A stretch of DNA of 64,000 nucleotides, from NCBI RefSeq assembly GCF_047495875.1, contig NC_092479.1, positions 9,756,806 to 9,820,805 on the forward strand, given 5' to 3'. Under the pieces are notes generated by a model. The model saw only the letters and a program-made list of their open reading frames with translations, was not told the DNA's origin and ran no database searches. Of this stretch, positions 12,201-22,099 are shown piece by piece; position 1 is the first letter of the stretch, and every line of letters begins with the position of its first letter. The translations under genes were made by a program, and so were the position numbers. This DNA comes from Pithys albifrons albifrons (taxonomy: Eukaryota; Chordata; Aves; Passeriformes; Thamnophilidae).

Positions 12201-15200
12201 GGGCGCAAAGCTCGACGGCGCGGGCCACGTGCAAGTCCGGGAAAGTGCCATTTTTCAGCCCAGAATTCCAGACGGACGAAGATTGCTGCCAGGAAAAGAG
12301 GGCCAGGACAGAAAGCGATTGCTCCTTTTCTAGGGTCAATAGGGCACCAACATTGGCACCTGAGAGCCAAAGGCTGCCGCCTTTTCCCTGGGCGCAAAGC
12401 TCGACGGCGCGGGCCACGTGCAGGTCCGGGAAAGTGCCATTTTTCAGCCCAGAATTCCGGACGGACGAAGATTGCTGCCAGGAAAAAAGGGCCAGGACAG
12501 AAAGCGATTGCTCCTTTTCTAGGGTCAATAGGGCCCCATCATTGGCACCTGAGAGCCAAAGGCTGCCGCCTTTTCCCTGGGCGCAAAGCTCGACGGCGCG
12601 GGCCACGTGCAGGTCCGGGAAAGTGCCATTTTTCAGCCCAGAATTCCGGACGGACGAAGATTGCTGCCAGGAAAAAAGGGCCAGGACAGAAAGCGATTGC
12701 TCCTTTTCTAGGGTCAATAGGGCCCCATCATTGGCACCTGAGAGCCAAAGGCTGCCGCCTTTTCCCTGGGCGCAAAGCTCGACGGCGCGGGCCACGTGCA
12801 GGTCCGGGAAAGTGCCATTTTTCAGCCCAGAATTCCGGACGGACGAAGATTCCTGCCAGGAAAAGAGGGCCAGGACAGAAAGCGATTGCTCCTTTTCTAG
12901 GGTCAATAGGGCCCCATCATTGGCACCTGAGAGCCAAAGGCTGCCGCCTTTTCCCTGGGCGCAAAGCTCGACGGCGCGGGCCACGTGCAGGTCCGGGAAA
13001 GTGCCATTTTTCAGCCCAGAATTCCGGACGGACGAAGATTCCTGCCAGGAAAAGAGGGCCAGGACAGAAAGCGATTGCTCCTTTTCTAGGGTCAATAGGG
13101 CCCCATCATTGGCACCTGAGAGCCAAAGGCTGCCGCCTTTTCCCTGGGCGCAAAGCTCGACGGCGCGGGCCACGTGCAAGTCCGGGAAAGTGCCATTTTT
13201 CAGCCCAGAATTCCAGACGGACGAAGATTCCTGCCAGGAAAAGAGGGCCAGGACAGAAAGCGATTGCTCCTTTTCTAGGGTCAATAGGGCACCAACATTG
13301 GCACCTGAGAGCCAAAGGCTGCCGCCTTTTCCCTGGGCGCAAAGCTCGACGGCGCGGGCCACGTGCAGGTCCGGGAAAGTGCCATTTTTCAGCCCAGAAT
13401 TCCGGACGGACGAAGATTGCTGCCAGGAAAAAAGGGCCAGGACAGAAAGCGATTGCTCCTTTTCTAGGGTCAATAGGGCCCCATCATTGGCACCTGAGAG
13501 CCAAAGGCTGCCGCCTTTTCCCTGGGCGCAAAGCTCGACGGCGCGGGCCACGTGCAGGTCCGGGAAAGTGCCATTTTTCAGCCCAGAATTCCGGACGGAC
13601 GAAGATTGCTGCCAGGAAAAAAGGGCCAGGACAGAAAGCGATTGCTCCTTTTCTAGGGTCAATAGGGCCCCATCATTGGCACCTGAGAGCCAAAGGCTGC
13701 CGCCTTTTCCCTGGGCGCAAAGCTCGACGGCGCGGGCCACGTGCAGGTCCGGGAAAGTGCCATTTTTCAGCCCAGAATTCCGGACGGACGAAGATTCCTG
13801 CCAGGAAAAGAGGGCCAGGACAGAAAGCGATTGCTCCTTTTCTAGGGTCAATAGGGCCCCATCATTGGCACCTGAGAGCCAAAGGCTGCCGCCTTTTCCC
13901 TGGGCGCAAAGCTCGACGGCGCGGGCCACGTGCAGGTCCGGGAAAGTGCCATTTTTCAGCCCAGAATTCCGGACGGACGAAGATTCCTGGAAGAAAAAGA
14001 GGGACAGGACTGAAAGCGATTGCTCCTTTTCTAGGGTCAATAGGGCCCCATCATTGGCACCTGAGAGCCAAAGGCTGCCGCCTTTTCCCTGGGCGCAAAG
14101 CTCGACGGCGCGGGCCACGTGCAGGTCCGGGAAAGTGCCATTTTTCAGCCCAGAATTCCGGACGGACGAAGATTGCTGCCAGGAAAAAAGGGCCAGGACA
14201 GAAAGCCATTGCTCCTTTTCTAGGGTCAATAGGGCCCCATCATTGGCACCTGAGAGCCAAAGGCTGCCGCCTTTTCCCTGGGCGCAAAGCTCGACGGCGC
14301 GGGCCACGTGCAGGTCCGGGAAAGTGCCATTTTTCAGCCCAGAATTCCGGACGGACGAAGATTCCTGCCAGGAAAAAAGGGCCAGGACAGAAAGCCATTG
14401 CTCCTTTTCTAGGGTCAATAGGGCCCCATCATTGGCACCTGAGAGCCAAAGGCTGCCGCCTTTTCCCTGGGCGCAAAGCTCGACGGCGCGGGCCACGTGC
14501 AGGTCCGGGAAAGTGCCATTTTTCAGCCCAGAATTCCGGACGGACGAAGATTGCTGCCAGGAAAAGAGAGCCAGGACAGAAAGCGATTGCTCCTTTTCTA
14601 GGGTCAATAGGGCCCCATCATTGGCACCTGAGAGCCAAAGGCTGCCGCCTTTTCCCTGGGCGCAAAGCTCGACGGCGCGGGCCACGTGCAGGTCCGGGAA
14701 AGTGCCATTTTTCAGCCCAGAATCCCGGACGGACGAAGATTGCTGCCAGGAAAAAAGGGCCAGGACAGAAAGCGATTGCTCCTTTTCTAGGGTCAATAGG
14801 GCCCCATCATTGGCACCTGAGAGCCAAAGGCTGCCGCCTTTTCCCTGGGCGCAAAGCTCGACGGCGCGGGCCACGTGCAGGTCCGGGAAAGTGCCATTTT
14901 TCAGCCCAGAATTCCGGACGGACGAAGATTGCTGCCAGGAAAAAAGGGCCAGGACAGAAAGCCATTGCTCCTTTTCTAGGGTCAATAGGGCCCCATCATT
15001 GGCACCTGAGAGCCAAAGGCTGCCGCCTTTTCCCTGGGCGCAAAGCTCGACGGCGCGGGCCACGTGCAGGTCCGGGAAAGTGCCATTTTTCAGCCCAGAA
15101 TTCCGGACGGACGAAGATTCCTGCCAGGAAAAAAGGGCCAGGACTGAAAGCGATTGCTCCTTTTCTAGGGTCAATAGGGCCCCATCATTGGCACCTGAGA

Positions 15201-17846
15201 GCCAAAGGCTGCCGCCTTTTCCCTGGGCGCAAAGCTCGACGGCGCGGGCCACGTGCAGGTCCGGGAAAGTGCCATTTTTCAGCCCAGAATTCCGGACGGA
15301 CGAAGATTGCTGCCAGGAAAAAAGGGCCAGGACAGAAAGCCATTGCTCCTTTTCTAGGGTCAATAGGGCCCCATCATTGGCACCTGAGAGCCAAAGGCTG
15401 CCGCCTTTTCCCTGGGCGCAAAGCTCGACGGCGCGGGCCACGTGCAGGTCCGGGAAAGTGCCATTTTTCGGCCCAGAATTCCGGACGGACGAAGATTGCT
15501 GCCAGGAAAAAAGGGCCAGGACAGAAAGCGATTGCTCCTTTTCTAGGGTCAATAGGGCCCCATCATTGGCACCCGAGAGCCAAAGGCTGCCGCCTTTTCC
15601 CTGGGCGCAAAGCTCGACGGCGCGGGCCACGTGCAGGTCCGGGAAAGTGCCATTTTTCAGCCCAGAATTCCGGACGGACGAAGATTGCTGCCAGGAAAAA
15701 AGGGCCAGGACAGAAAGCGATTGCTCCTTTTCTAGGGTCAATAGGGCCCCATCATTGGCACCTGAGAGCCAAAGGCTGCCGCCTTTTCCCTGGGCGCAAA
15801 GCTCGACGGCGCGGGCCACGTGCAGGTCCGGGAAAGTGCCATTTTTCGGCCCAGAATTCCGGACGGACGAAGATTGCTGCCAGGAAAAAAGGGCCAGGAC
15901 AGAAAGCGATTGCTCCTTTTCTAGGGTCAATAGGGCCCCATCATTGGCACCTGAGAGCCAAAGGCTGCCGCCTTTTCCCTGGGCGCAAAGCTCGACGGCG
16001 CGGGCCACGTGCAGGTCCGGGAAAGTGCCATTTTTCGGCCCAGAATTCCGGACGGACGAAGATTCCTGCCAGGAAAAAAGGGCCAGGACAGAAAGCGATT
16101 GCTCCTTTTCTAGGGTCAATAGGGCCCCATCATTGGCACCTGAGAGCCAAAGGCTGCCGCCTTTTCCCTGGGCGCAAAGCTCGACGGCGCGGGCCACGTG
16201 CAGGTCCGGAAAAGTGCCATTTTTCAGCCGAGAATCCCGGACGGACGAAGATTGCTGCCAGGAAAAAAGGGCCAGGACAGAAAGCGATTGCTCCTTTTCT
16301 AGGGTCAATAGGGCCCCATCATTGGCACCTGAGAGCCAAAGGCTGCCGCCTTTTCCCTGGGCGCAAAGCTCGACGGCGCGGGCCACGTGCAGGTCCGGGA
16401 AAGTGCCATTTCTCAGCCCAGAATTCCGGACGGACGAAGATTCCTGCCAGGAAAAAAGGGCCAGGACAGAAAGCCATTGCTCCTTTTCTAGGGTCAATAG
16501 GGCCCCATCATTGGCACCTGAGAGCCAAAGGCTGCCGCCTTTTCCCTGGGCGCAAAGCTCGACGGCGCGGGCCACGTGCAGGTCCGGGAAAGTGCCATTT
16601 TTCAGCCCAGAATTCCGGACGGACGAAGATTGCTGCCAGGAAAAAAGGGCCAGGACAGAAAGCCATTGCTCCTTTTCTAGGGTCAATAGGGCCCCATCAT
16701 TGGCACCTGAGAGCCAAAGGCTGCCGCCTTTTCCCTGGGCGCAAAGCTCGACGGCGCGGGCCACGTGCAGGTCCGGGAAAGTGCCATTTTTCAGCCCAGA
16801 ATTCCGGACGGACGAAGATTGCTGCCAGGAAAAAAGGGCCAGGACAGAAAGCGATTGCTCCTTTTCTAGGGTCAATAGGGCCCCATCATTGGCACCTGAG
16901 AGCCAAAGGCTGCCGCCTTTTCCCTGGGCGCAAAGCTCGACGGCGCGGGCCACGTGCAGGTCCGGGAAAGTGCCATTTTTCAGCCCAGAATTCCGGACGG
17001 ACGAAGATTGCTGCCAGGAAAAAAGGGCCAGGACAGAAAGCCATTGCTCCTTTTCTAGGGTCAATAGGGCCCCATCATTGGCACCTGAGAGCCAAAGGCT
17101 GCCGCCTTTTCCCTGGGCACAAAGCTCGACGGCACGGGCCACGTGCAGGTCCGGGAAAGTGCCATTTTTCAGCCCAGAATTCCGGACGGACGAAGATTCC
17201 TGCCAGGAAAAAAGGGCCAGGACAGAAAGCGATTGCTCCTTTTCTAGGGTCAATAGGGCCCCATCATTGACACCTGAGAGCCAAAGGCTGCCGCCTTTTC
17301 CCTGGGCGCAAAGCTCGACGGCGCGGGCCACGTGCAGGTCCGGGAAAGTGCCATTTTTCGGCCCAGAATTCCGGACGGACGAAGATTGCTGCCAGGAAAA
17401 GAGAGCCAGGACAGAAAGCGATTGCTCCTTTTCTAGGGTCAATAGGGCCCCATCATTGGCACCTGAGAGCCAAAGGCTGCCGCCTTTTCCCTGGGCGCAA
17501 AGCTCGACGGCGCGGGCCACGTGCAGGTCCGGGAAAGTGCCATTTTTCAGCCCAGAATTCCGGACGGACGAAGATTTGTGCCAGGAAAAAAGGGCCAGGA
17601 CAGAAAGCGATTGCTCCTTTTCTAGGGTCAATAGGGCCCCATCATTGGCACCTGAGAGCCAAAGGCTGCCGCCTTTTCCCTGGGCGCAAAGCTCGACGGC
17701 GCGGGCCACGTGCAGGTCCGGGAAAGTGCCATTTTTCAGCCCAGAATTCCGGACGGACGAAGATTGCTGCCAGGAAAAAAGGGCCAGGACAGAAAGCGAT
17801 TGCTCCTTTTCTAGGGTCAATAGGGCCCCATCATTGGCACCTGAGA
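9241..17846. repeat. Right part of array A, paralogous to right part of array B
   Basis: Rare variants occur in the same order as in 55187-62280. The double change CCGGGTGG lies at 9241 and 55187, the CACAATTCCAGATGG monomer at 10183 and 56129, a GACTAAG monomer at 11331 and 57277, and GGGTCAGG at 11545 and 57491, all at an offset of 45946. Further right the offset drops to 44245 (the CCTGGAAG monomer at 13986 and 58231; AATCCC at 14723 and 58968) and then rises to 44434 (ACCCGAG at 15571 and 60005, through to the array end). The two segments therefore share ancestry, with nine monomers fewer in B in one place and one more in another. Co-linearity may reach left to about 8174, where CTAAGG matches 54120. 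Confidence 0.85.
12233..13985. repeat. Local 945-bp (5-monomer) tandem duplication inside array A
   Basis: The variants GCAAGTCC (12233 and 13178) and ACCAACATTGG (near 12343 and 13288) recur exactly 945 bp (5 x 189) apart, with the intervening monomers in matching order. The match ends near 13986, where a CCTGGAAGAAAAAG monomer replaces the ordinary CCTGCCAGG. Neither variant occurs in the paralogous part of array B, so this is either a segment gained in A or one lost from B within the nine-monomer difference. Confidence 0.8.
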
Positions 17847-17904
17847 TTTGAAGTCTGCTATCTTTCCCCTGGGGAAAGAGCTGGATGGTGCCACATGCAG
17901 GTCC
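17847..17904. repeat. Degenerate edge half-monomer at right end of array A
   Basis: After the ordinary CACCTGAGA of the last monomer the sequence becomes strongly diverged but still alignable to the monomer: TTTGAAGTCTGC against GCCAAAGGCTGC, then CTTTCCCCTGGGG against CTTTTCCCTGGG, AGAGCTGGATGG against AAAGCTCGACGG, and CCACATGCAGGTCC against CCACGTGCAGGTCC. I judge this 58-bp piece about three-quarters identical to consensus, whereas interior monomers are nearly identical. Decay at the edge is expected where unequal exchange no longer homogenises copies. The 45-bp repeat starts immediately after it. Confidence 0.85.
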
Positions 17905-18214
17905 TTCGGGGACCTCTGGTGCCCGAGCTGTCGCCTCTTGGGAACCCCCATTGGAGACCCCTTGTGCCTGAAATGTCGTCCCTCTGCAACCCCCCTTGGG
18001 GACTCCCTGTTCCCTAAATATCGTCCCTTGGCAATCCCCCTTTGGGACCCCCGATGCAGAATATGTCGTCCCTTGGGCACCCCCCAGTGCCCAAAATGTC
18101 GTGCCTCGACAACTCCCGCGTCGGGACTCCCTAGGTGCCCAAAATGTCGATTGTCTCGGGAATCCCACTTTGGGCACACACGATGCCCGAAATGTCGTCC
18201 CTCGGGAATACCCC

Positions 18215-18540
18215 TTGGGGACCCCCGGCACTGGAGGAGCCGCCCCTTGGCCAGCCCCATCTTGGGGACCCCGTCCCCGAGGAGCAGCCCCTCGGAAAGC
18301 CCCCACTTGGGGAACCCTGGCGATCGAGGCGCCGCCCCTCGTCCAATCCCTCTTTGGGGACCCCCGGCGCCCGAGCTGCCGCCCCTCGGCAAGCCCCTCT
18401 TGGGGAGACCCGGCGCCCGAGGCACCGCCCCTTTTCCAGCCCCCCCCTTGGGGACCCCGGGCGCCCCAGGCGCCGCCCCTCGGGCAGCCCCCTCTTGGGG
18501 ACCCCCGGCGTCAGAGGTGTCGCCCCTCGGCAACCATCCT
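18215..18540. repeat. CpG-rich subfamily of the 45-bp unit (block I, left cluster)
   Basis: Here the TGTCGTCCCTCGG core is replaced by GCCGCCCCTCGG and the unit junction reads GGCGCCCGAG, raising the CpG count per unit well above that of the core class. Units are less regular in length. The same class returns at 19125-19560, so the homogenised class in the centre of the block is flanked by the divergent GC-rich class on both sides. Confidence 0.8.
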
Positions 18541-18555
18541 TTTGGGACTCCTGGT

Positions 18556-19005
18556 TCCCGAGGTGTCGTCCCTCAGCAACCCCCCTTGGGGACCCCCGGT
18601 GCCCAAAGTGTCGTCCCTCGGCAACCCCCCTTGGGGACCCCCGGTGCCCAAAGTGTCGTCCCTCGGAAACCCCCCTTGGGGACCCCCGGTGCCCAAAGTG
18701 TCGTCCCTCGGAAACCCCCCTTGCGGACCCCCGGTGCCCAAAGTGTCGTCCCTCGGAAACCCCCCTTGGGGACCCCCGGTGCCCAAAGTGTCGTCCCTCG
18801 GAAACCCCCCTTGGGGACCCCCGGTGCCCGAAATGTCGTCCGTCGGACAACCCCCTTGGGGACCCCCGGTGCCCAAAATGTCGTCCGTCGGGAATCCCCC
18901 TTGGGGACCCCCAGTTCCCGAAATGTCGTCCCTCGGCAACCCCCCTTGGGGACCCCCGGTGCCCGAAATGTCGTCCCTCAGCAACCCCCCTTGGGGACCC
19001 CTGAC
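18556..19005. repeat. Homogenised core of block I: ten exact 45-bp units
   Basis: Ten successive units have no length change. Five of them (18601-18825) are almost identical, differing at single sites such as GGCAACC/GGAAACC and TTGGGG/TTGCGG. Units from 18826 carry AAATGTCG in place of AAAGTGTCG-type junctions, and some have CCGTCGG. The near-identity in the centre and divergence outward repeats on a small scale the edge-decay pattern of the 189-bp arrays. Confidence 0.88.
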
Positions 19006-19124
19006 GCAGAAAATGTCGTCCCTTGGCCCTCCCGCAGTGCCCAAAATGTCGTCCCTCGGCAACTCCCCCGTCGGGACCCCCTAGGTGCCTCAAATGTCGA
19101 TTCTCTCGGGAACACCCCTTAGGG

Positions 19125-19560
19125 ACCCCCGGCGCCCGAGGGGCCGACCCTCGGCAAGTCCCTACTTGGGGAACCCCGACGCCCCAGCTGCCGCCCCTCG
19201 GCAAGACCCCCTTGTGGAGCCCCGGCGCCCGAGGCACCGCCCCTTTGCCAGCCGCCCCTTGAGGACCTCGGGCGGCCGAGGCACCGCCCCTGGGCCAGCC
19301 CCCTCTTGGGAATCCCCGGCGCTTGAGGGGCCGCCCCTCGGCAAGCCCCGCCTTGGGGACGTCCGGCGCCCGAGGGCCGCCCCTCGGCCAGCCCCCCTTG
19401 GGGACGCCAGCGCATGAGGAGCCGCCCCTCGCCCAGCCCCTTTTTCTTGACCCTCCGGCGCCAGAGGGGCCGCCCCTCGCCCAGCTCCCACTTGGGGACC
19501 CCCGGCTCCCGAGACAACGCCCCTCGGCGACACACCCTTGGGGACACCCGGCGCCAGAGG
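19125..19560. repeat. CpG-rich subfamily of the 45-bp unit (block I, right cluster)
   Basis: About nine to ten irregular units have GCCGCCCCTCGGC-type cores and GGCGCCCGAGG junctions, ending in a TGTCGCCC unit at 19561 that directly abuts the first monomer of array B. Some units have lost or gained bases relative to 45 (for example around 19380 and 19440), so unit register is not kept here. Confidence 0.75.
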
Positions 19561-19580
19561 TGTCGCCCTTCGCAACCCCA

Positions 19581-19632
19581 GCTTTTCCCTGGGCACAAAG
19601 CTCGACAGTGCCTGCCACGTCCAGGTCTGGGA
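19581..19632. repeat. Degenerate edge monomer at left end of array B
   Basis: The first monomer starts at its CTTTTCCCTGGG element and carries a cluster of private changes: GGGCACAAAG, GACAGTGCCTGCC and CACGTCCAGGTCTGGG, the last destroying the CACGTG palindrome. From about 19633 on, the copy matches the consensus. The changes per base are several times those of interior monomers, again a boundary effect. Confidence 0.8.
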
Positions 19633-20390
19633 AAGTGCCATTTTTCAGCCCAGAATTCCGGACGGACGAAGATTGCTGCCAGGAAAAAAGGGCCAGGACA
19701 GAAAGCGATTGCTCCTTTTCTAGGGTCAATAGGGCCCCATCATTGGCACCTGAGAGCCAAAGGCTGCCGCCTTTTCCCTGGGCGCAAAGCTCGACGGCGC
19801 GGGCCACGTTCAGGTCCGGGAAAGTGCCATTTTTCAGCCCAGAATTCCAGATGGACGAAGATTGCTGCCAGGGAAAAAGTGCCAGGACAGAAAGCGATTG
19901 TTCCTTTTCTAGGGTCAATAGGGCCCCATCATTGGCACCTGAGAGCCAAAGGCTGCCGCCTTTTCCCTGGGCGCAAAGCTCGATGGCGCGGGCCACGTGC
20001 AGGTCCGGGAAAGTGCCATTTTTCAGCCCAGAATTCCGGACGGACGAAGATTGCTGCCAGGAAAAAAGGGCCAGGACAGAAAGCGATTGCTCCTTTTCTA
20101 GGGTCAATAGGGCCCCATCATTGGCACCTGAGAGCCAAAGGCTGCCGCCTTTTCCCTGGGCGCAAAGCTCGACGGCGCGGGCCACGTTCAGGTCCGGGAA
20201 AGTGCCATTTTTCAGCCCAGAATTCCAGATGGACGAAGATTCCTGCCAGGGAAAAAGTGCCAGGACAGAAAGCGATTGTTCCTTTTCTAGGGTCAATAGG
20301 GCCCCATCATTGGCACCTGAGAGCCAAAGGCTGCCGCCTTTTCCCTGGGCGCAAAGCTCGACGGCGCGGGCCACGTGCAGGTCCGGGAAA
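19633..20390. repeat. Dimeric (378-bp) repeat near left edge of array B
   Basis: Two variants recur exactly 378 bp (2 x 189) apart: CACGTTCAGG (about 19806 and 20184), which breaks the E-box, and AATTCCAGATGG followed by CAGGGAAAAAGTGCC and TGTTCC (about 19843 and 20221). The same compound variant, slightly changed (CACAATTCC, GGGAAAAGGTGCC), reappears alone near 10183 and 56129, which identifies a distinct monomer subfamily. Confidence 0.78.
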
Positions 20391-20650
20391 GTGCCATTTT
20401 TCAGCCCAGAATTCCGGACGGACGAAGATTCCTGCCAGGAAAAAAGGGCCAGGACAGAAAGCGATTGCTCCTTTTCTAGGGTCAATAGGGCCCCATCATT
20501 GGCACCTGAGAGCCAAAGGCTGCCGCCTTTTCCCTGGGCGCAAAGCTCGACGGCGCGGGCCACGTGCAGGTCCGGGAAAGTGCCATTTTTCAGCCCAGAA
20601 TTCCGGACGGACGAAGATTGCTGCCAGGAAAAAAGGGCCAGGACAGAAAG

Positions 20651-22099
20651 CCAATGCTCCTTTTCTAGGGTCAATAGGGCCCCATCATTGGCACCTGAGA
20701 GCCAAAGGCTGCCGCCTTTTCCCTGGGCGCAAAGCTCGACGGCGCGGGCCACGTGCAGGTCCGGGAAAGTGCCATTTTTCAGCCCAGAATTCCGGACGGA
20801 TGAAGATTGCTGCCAGGAAAAAAGGGCCAGGACAGAAAGCGATTGCTCCTTTTCTAGGGTCAATAGGGCCCCATCATTGGCACCTGAGAGCCAAAGGCTG
20901 CCGCCTTTTCCCTGGGCGCAAAGCTCGACGGCGCGGGCCACGTGCAGGTCCGGGAAAGTGCCATTTTTCAGCCCAGAATTCCGGACGGACGAAGATTGCT
21001 GCCAGGAAAAGAGTGCCAGGACAGAAAGCGATTGCTCCTTTTCTAGGGTCAATAGGGCCCCATCATTGGCACCTGAGAGCCAAAGGCTGCCGCCTTTTCC
21101 CTGGGCGCAAAGCTCGACGGCGCGGGCCACGTGCAGGTCCGGGAAAGTGCCATTTTTCAGCCCAGAATTCCGGACGGACGAAGATTGCTGCCAGGAAAAA
21201 AGGGCCAGGACAGAAAGCGATTGCTCCTTTTCTAGGGTCAATAGGGCCCCATCATTGGCACCTGAGAGCCAAAGGCTGCCGCCTTTTCCCTGGGCGCAAA
21301 GCTCGACGGCGCAGGCCACGTGCAGGTCCGGGAAAGTGCCATTTTTCAGCCCAGAATTCCGGACGGACGAAGATTGCTGCCAGGAAAAAAGGGCCAGGAC
21401 AGAAAGCGATTGCTCCTTTTCTAGGGTCAATAGGGCCCCATCATTGGCACCTGAGAGCCAAAGGCTGCCGCCTTTTCCCTGGGCGCAAAGCTCGACGGCG
21501 CGGGCCACGTGCAGGTCCGGGAAAGTGCCATTTTTCAGCCCAGAATTCCAGACGGACGAAGATTGCTGCCAGGAAAAAAGGGCCAGGACAGAAAGCGATT
21601 GCTCCTTTTCTAGGGTCAATAGGGCCCCATCATTGGCACCTGAGAGCCAAAGGCTGCCGCCTTTTCCCTGGGCGCAAAGCTCGACGGCGCGGGCCACGTG
21701 CAGGTCCGGGAAAGTGCCATTTTTCAGCCCAGAATTCCGGACGGACGAAGATTGCTGCCAGGAAAAAAGGGCCAGGACAGAAAGCGATTGCTCCTTTTCT
21801 AGGGTCAATAGGGCCCCATCATTGGCACCCGAGAGCCAAAGGCTGCCGCCTTTTCCCTGGGCGCAAAGCTCGACGGCGCGGGCCACGTGCAGGTCCGGGA
21901 AAGTGCCATTTTTCAGCCCAGAATTCCGGACGGACGAAGATTGCTGCCAGGAAAAAAGGGCCAGGACAGAAAGCCAATGCTCCTTTTCTAGGGTCAATAG
22001 GGCCCCATCATTGGCACCTGAGAGCCAAAGGCTGCCGCCTTTTCCCTGGGCGCAAAGCTCGACGGCGCGGGCCACGTGCAGGTCCGGGAAAGTGCCATT
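20651..22099. repeat. Seven-monomer (1323-bp) repeat in the edge zone of array B
   Basis: The variant AAGCCAATGC, not seen elsewhere in the window, occurs at 20651 and 21974, exactly seven monomers apart. The monomers between them are mainly of the GATTGCTGCC class with single private changes. The evidence is one shared rare variant plus spacing, so the unit boundaries are approximate. Confidence 0.55.

Larger units (their letters stand above)
1..17846. repeat. Array A: 189-bp satellite, about 94 monomers
   Basis: Direct head-to-tail tandem array with an exact 189-bp period. The CCGG after the EcoRI half-site lies at 361 and again at 17749, exactly 92 periods apart, so there is no net indel. 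Numbering a monomer from window base 1, landmarks are an A6 tract at 9-14, CTTTTC at 40-45, GGGCCC (ApaI) at 57-62, a second CTTTTCC at 96-102, the E-box palindrome CACGTG at 130-135, a T5 tract at 155-159 and GAATTC (EcoRI) at 167-172 (GAATCC in some copies). The consensus is 45 A, 53 C, 57 G and 34 T (58% G+C) with 12 CpG. Monomers differ from each other by only a few substitutions, most of them shared by several copies. All copies have one orientation and no transposon or unique sequence interrupts them. The left end is cut by the window. The satellite family is not recognised by name. Confidence 0.98.
17905..19580. repeat. 45-bp minisatellite block I (complete)
   Basis: This 1676-bp block consists of units of about 45 bp. 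From 18556 to about 19006 the lattice is perfect: unit starts fall at 18556, 18601, 18646, 18691, 18736, 18781, 18826, 18871, 18916 and 18961. A typical unit is 7 A, 19 C, 12 G and 7 T (69% G+C) and contains TGTCGTCCCTCGG followed by CCCCCCTTGGGGACCCCC, which carries two small inverted repeats. Outside the regular core, units vary by a base or more in length and fall into two sequence classes. It has no similarity to the 189-bp monomer that I can defend. The open frames across it are rich in Pro, Gly, Arg and Ser simply because the unit is a multiple of three, and I do not call a gene. Confidence 0.95.

Noticed and set aside
12161..12397. Short 78-codon minus-strand frames at 12161 and 13106
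   Set aside because: They exist only because the ACCAACATTGG variant removes a stop that is otherwise present in every monomer. They mark the 945-bp duplication, not a gene.
68..17851. Many long plus-strand open frames (770 to 3428 codons) across array A
   Set aside because: Both frames are the 189-bp repeat read in a period divisible by three. Stops such as GGCGTAAAG and CAGCCTAG are spread over several units as neutral markers, and the apparent starts are only GTG, TTG or ATG chance codons.
18556..19005. CRISPR-like regular direct repeats
   Set aside because: Units abut with no unique spacers and no cas genes. This is a plain minisatellite.
17848..19122. Proline/arginine-rich open frames across the 45-bp block (about 424, 362 and 289 codons and minus-strand ones), repeated at 62282-63556
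   Set aside because: Several overlapping frames on both strands are open at once because the unit is 45 bp. Low-complexity translation and no gene signals.
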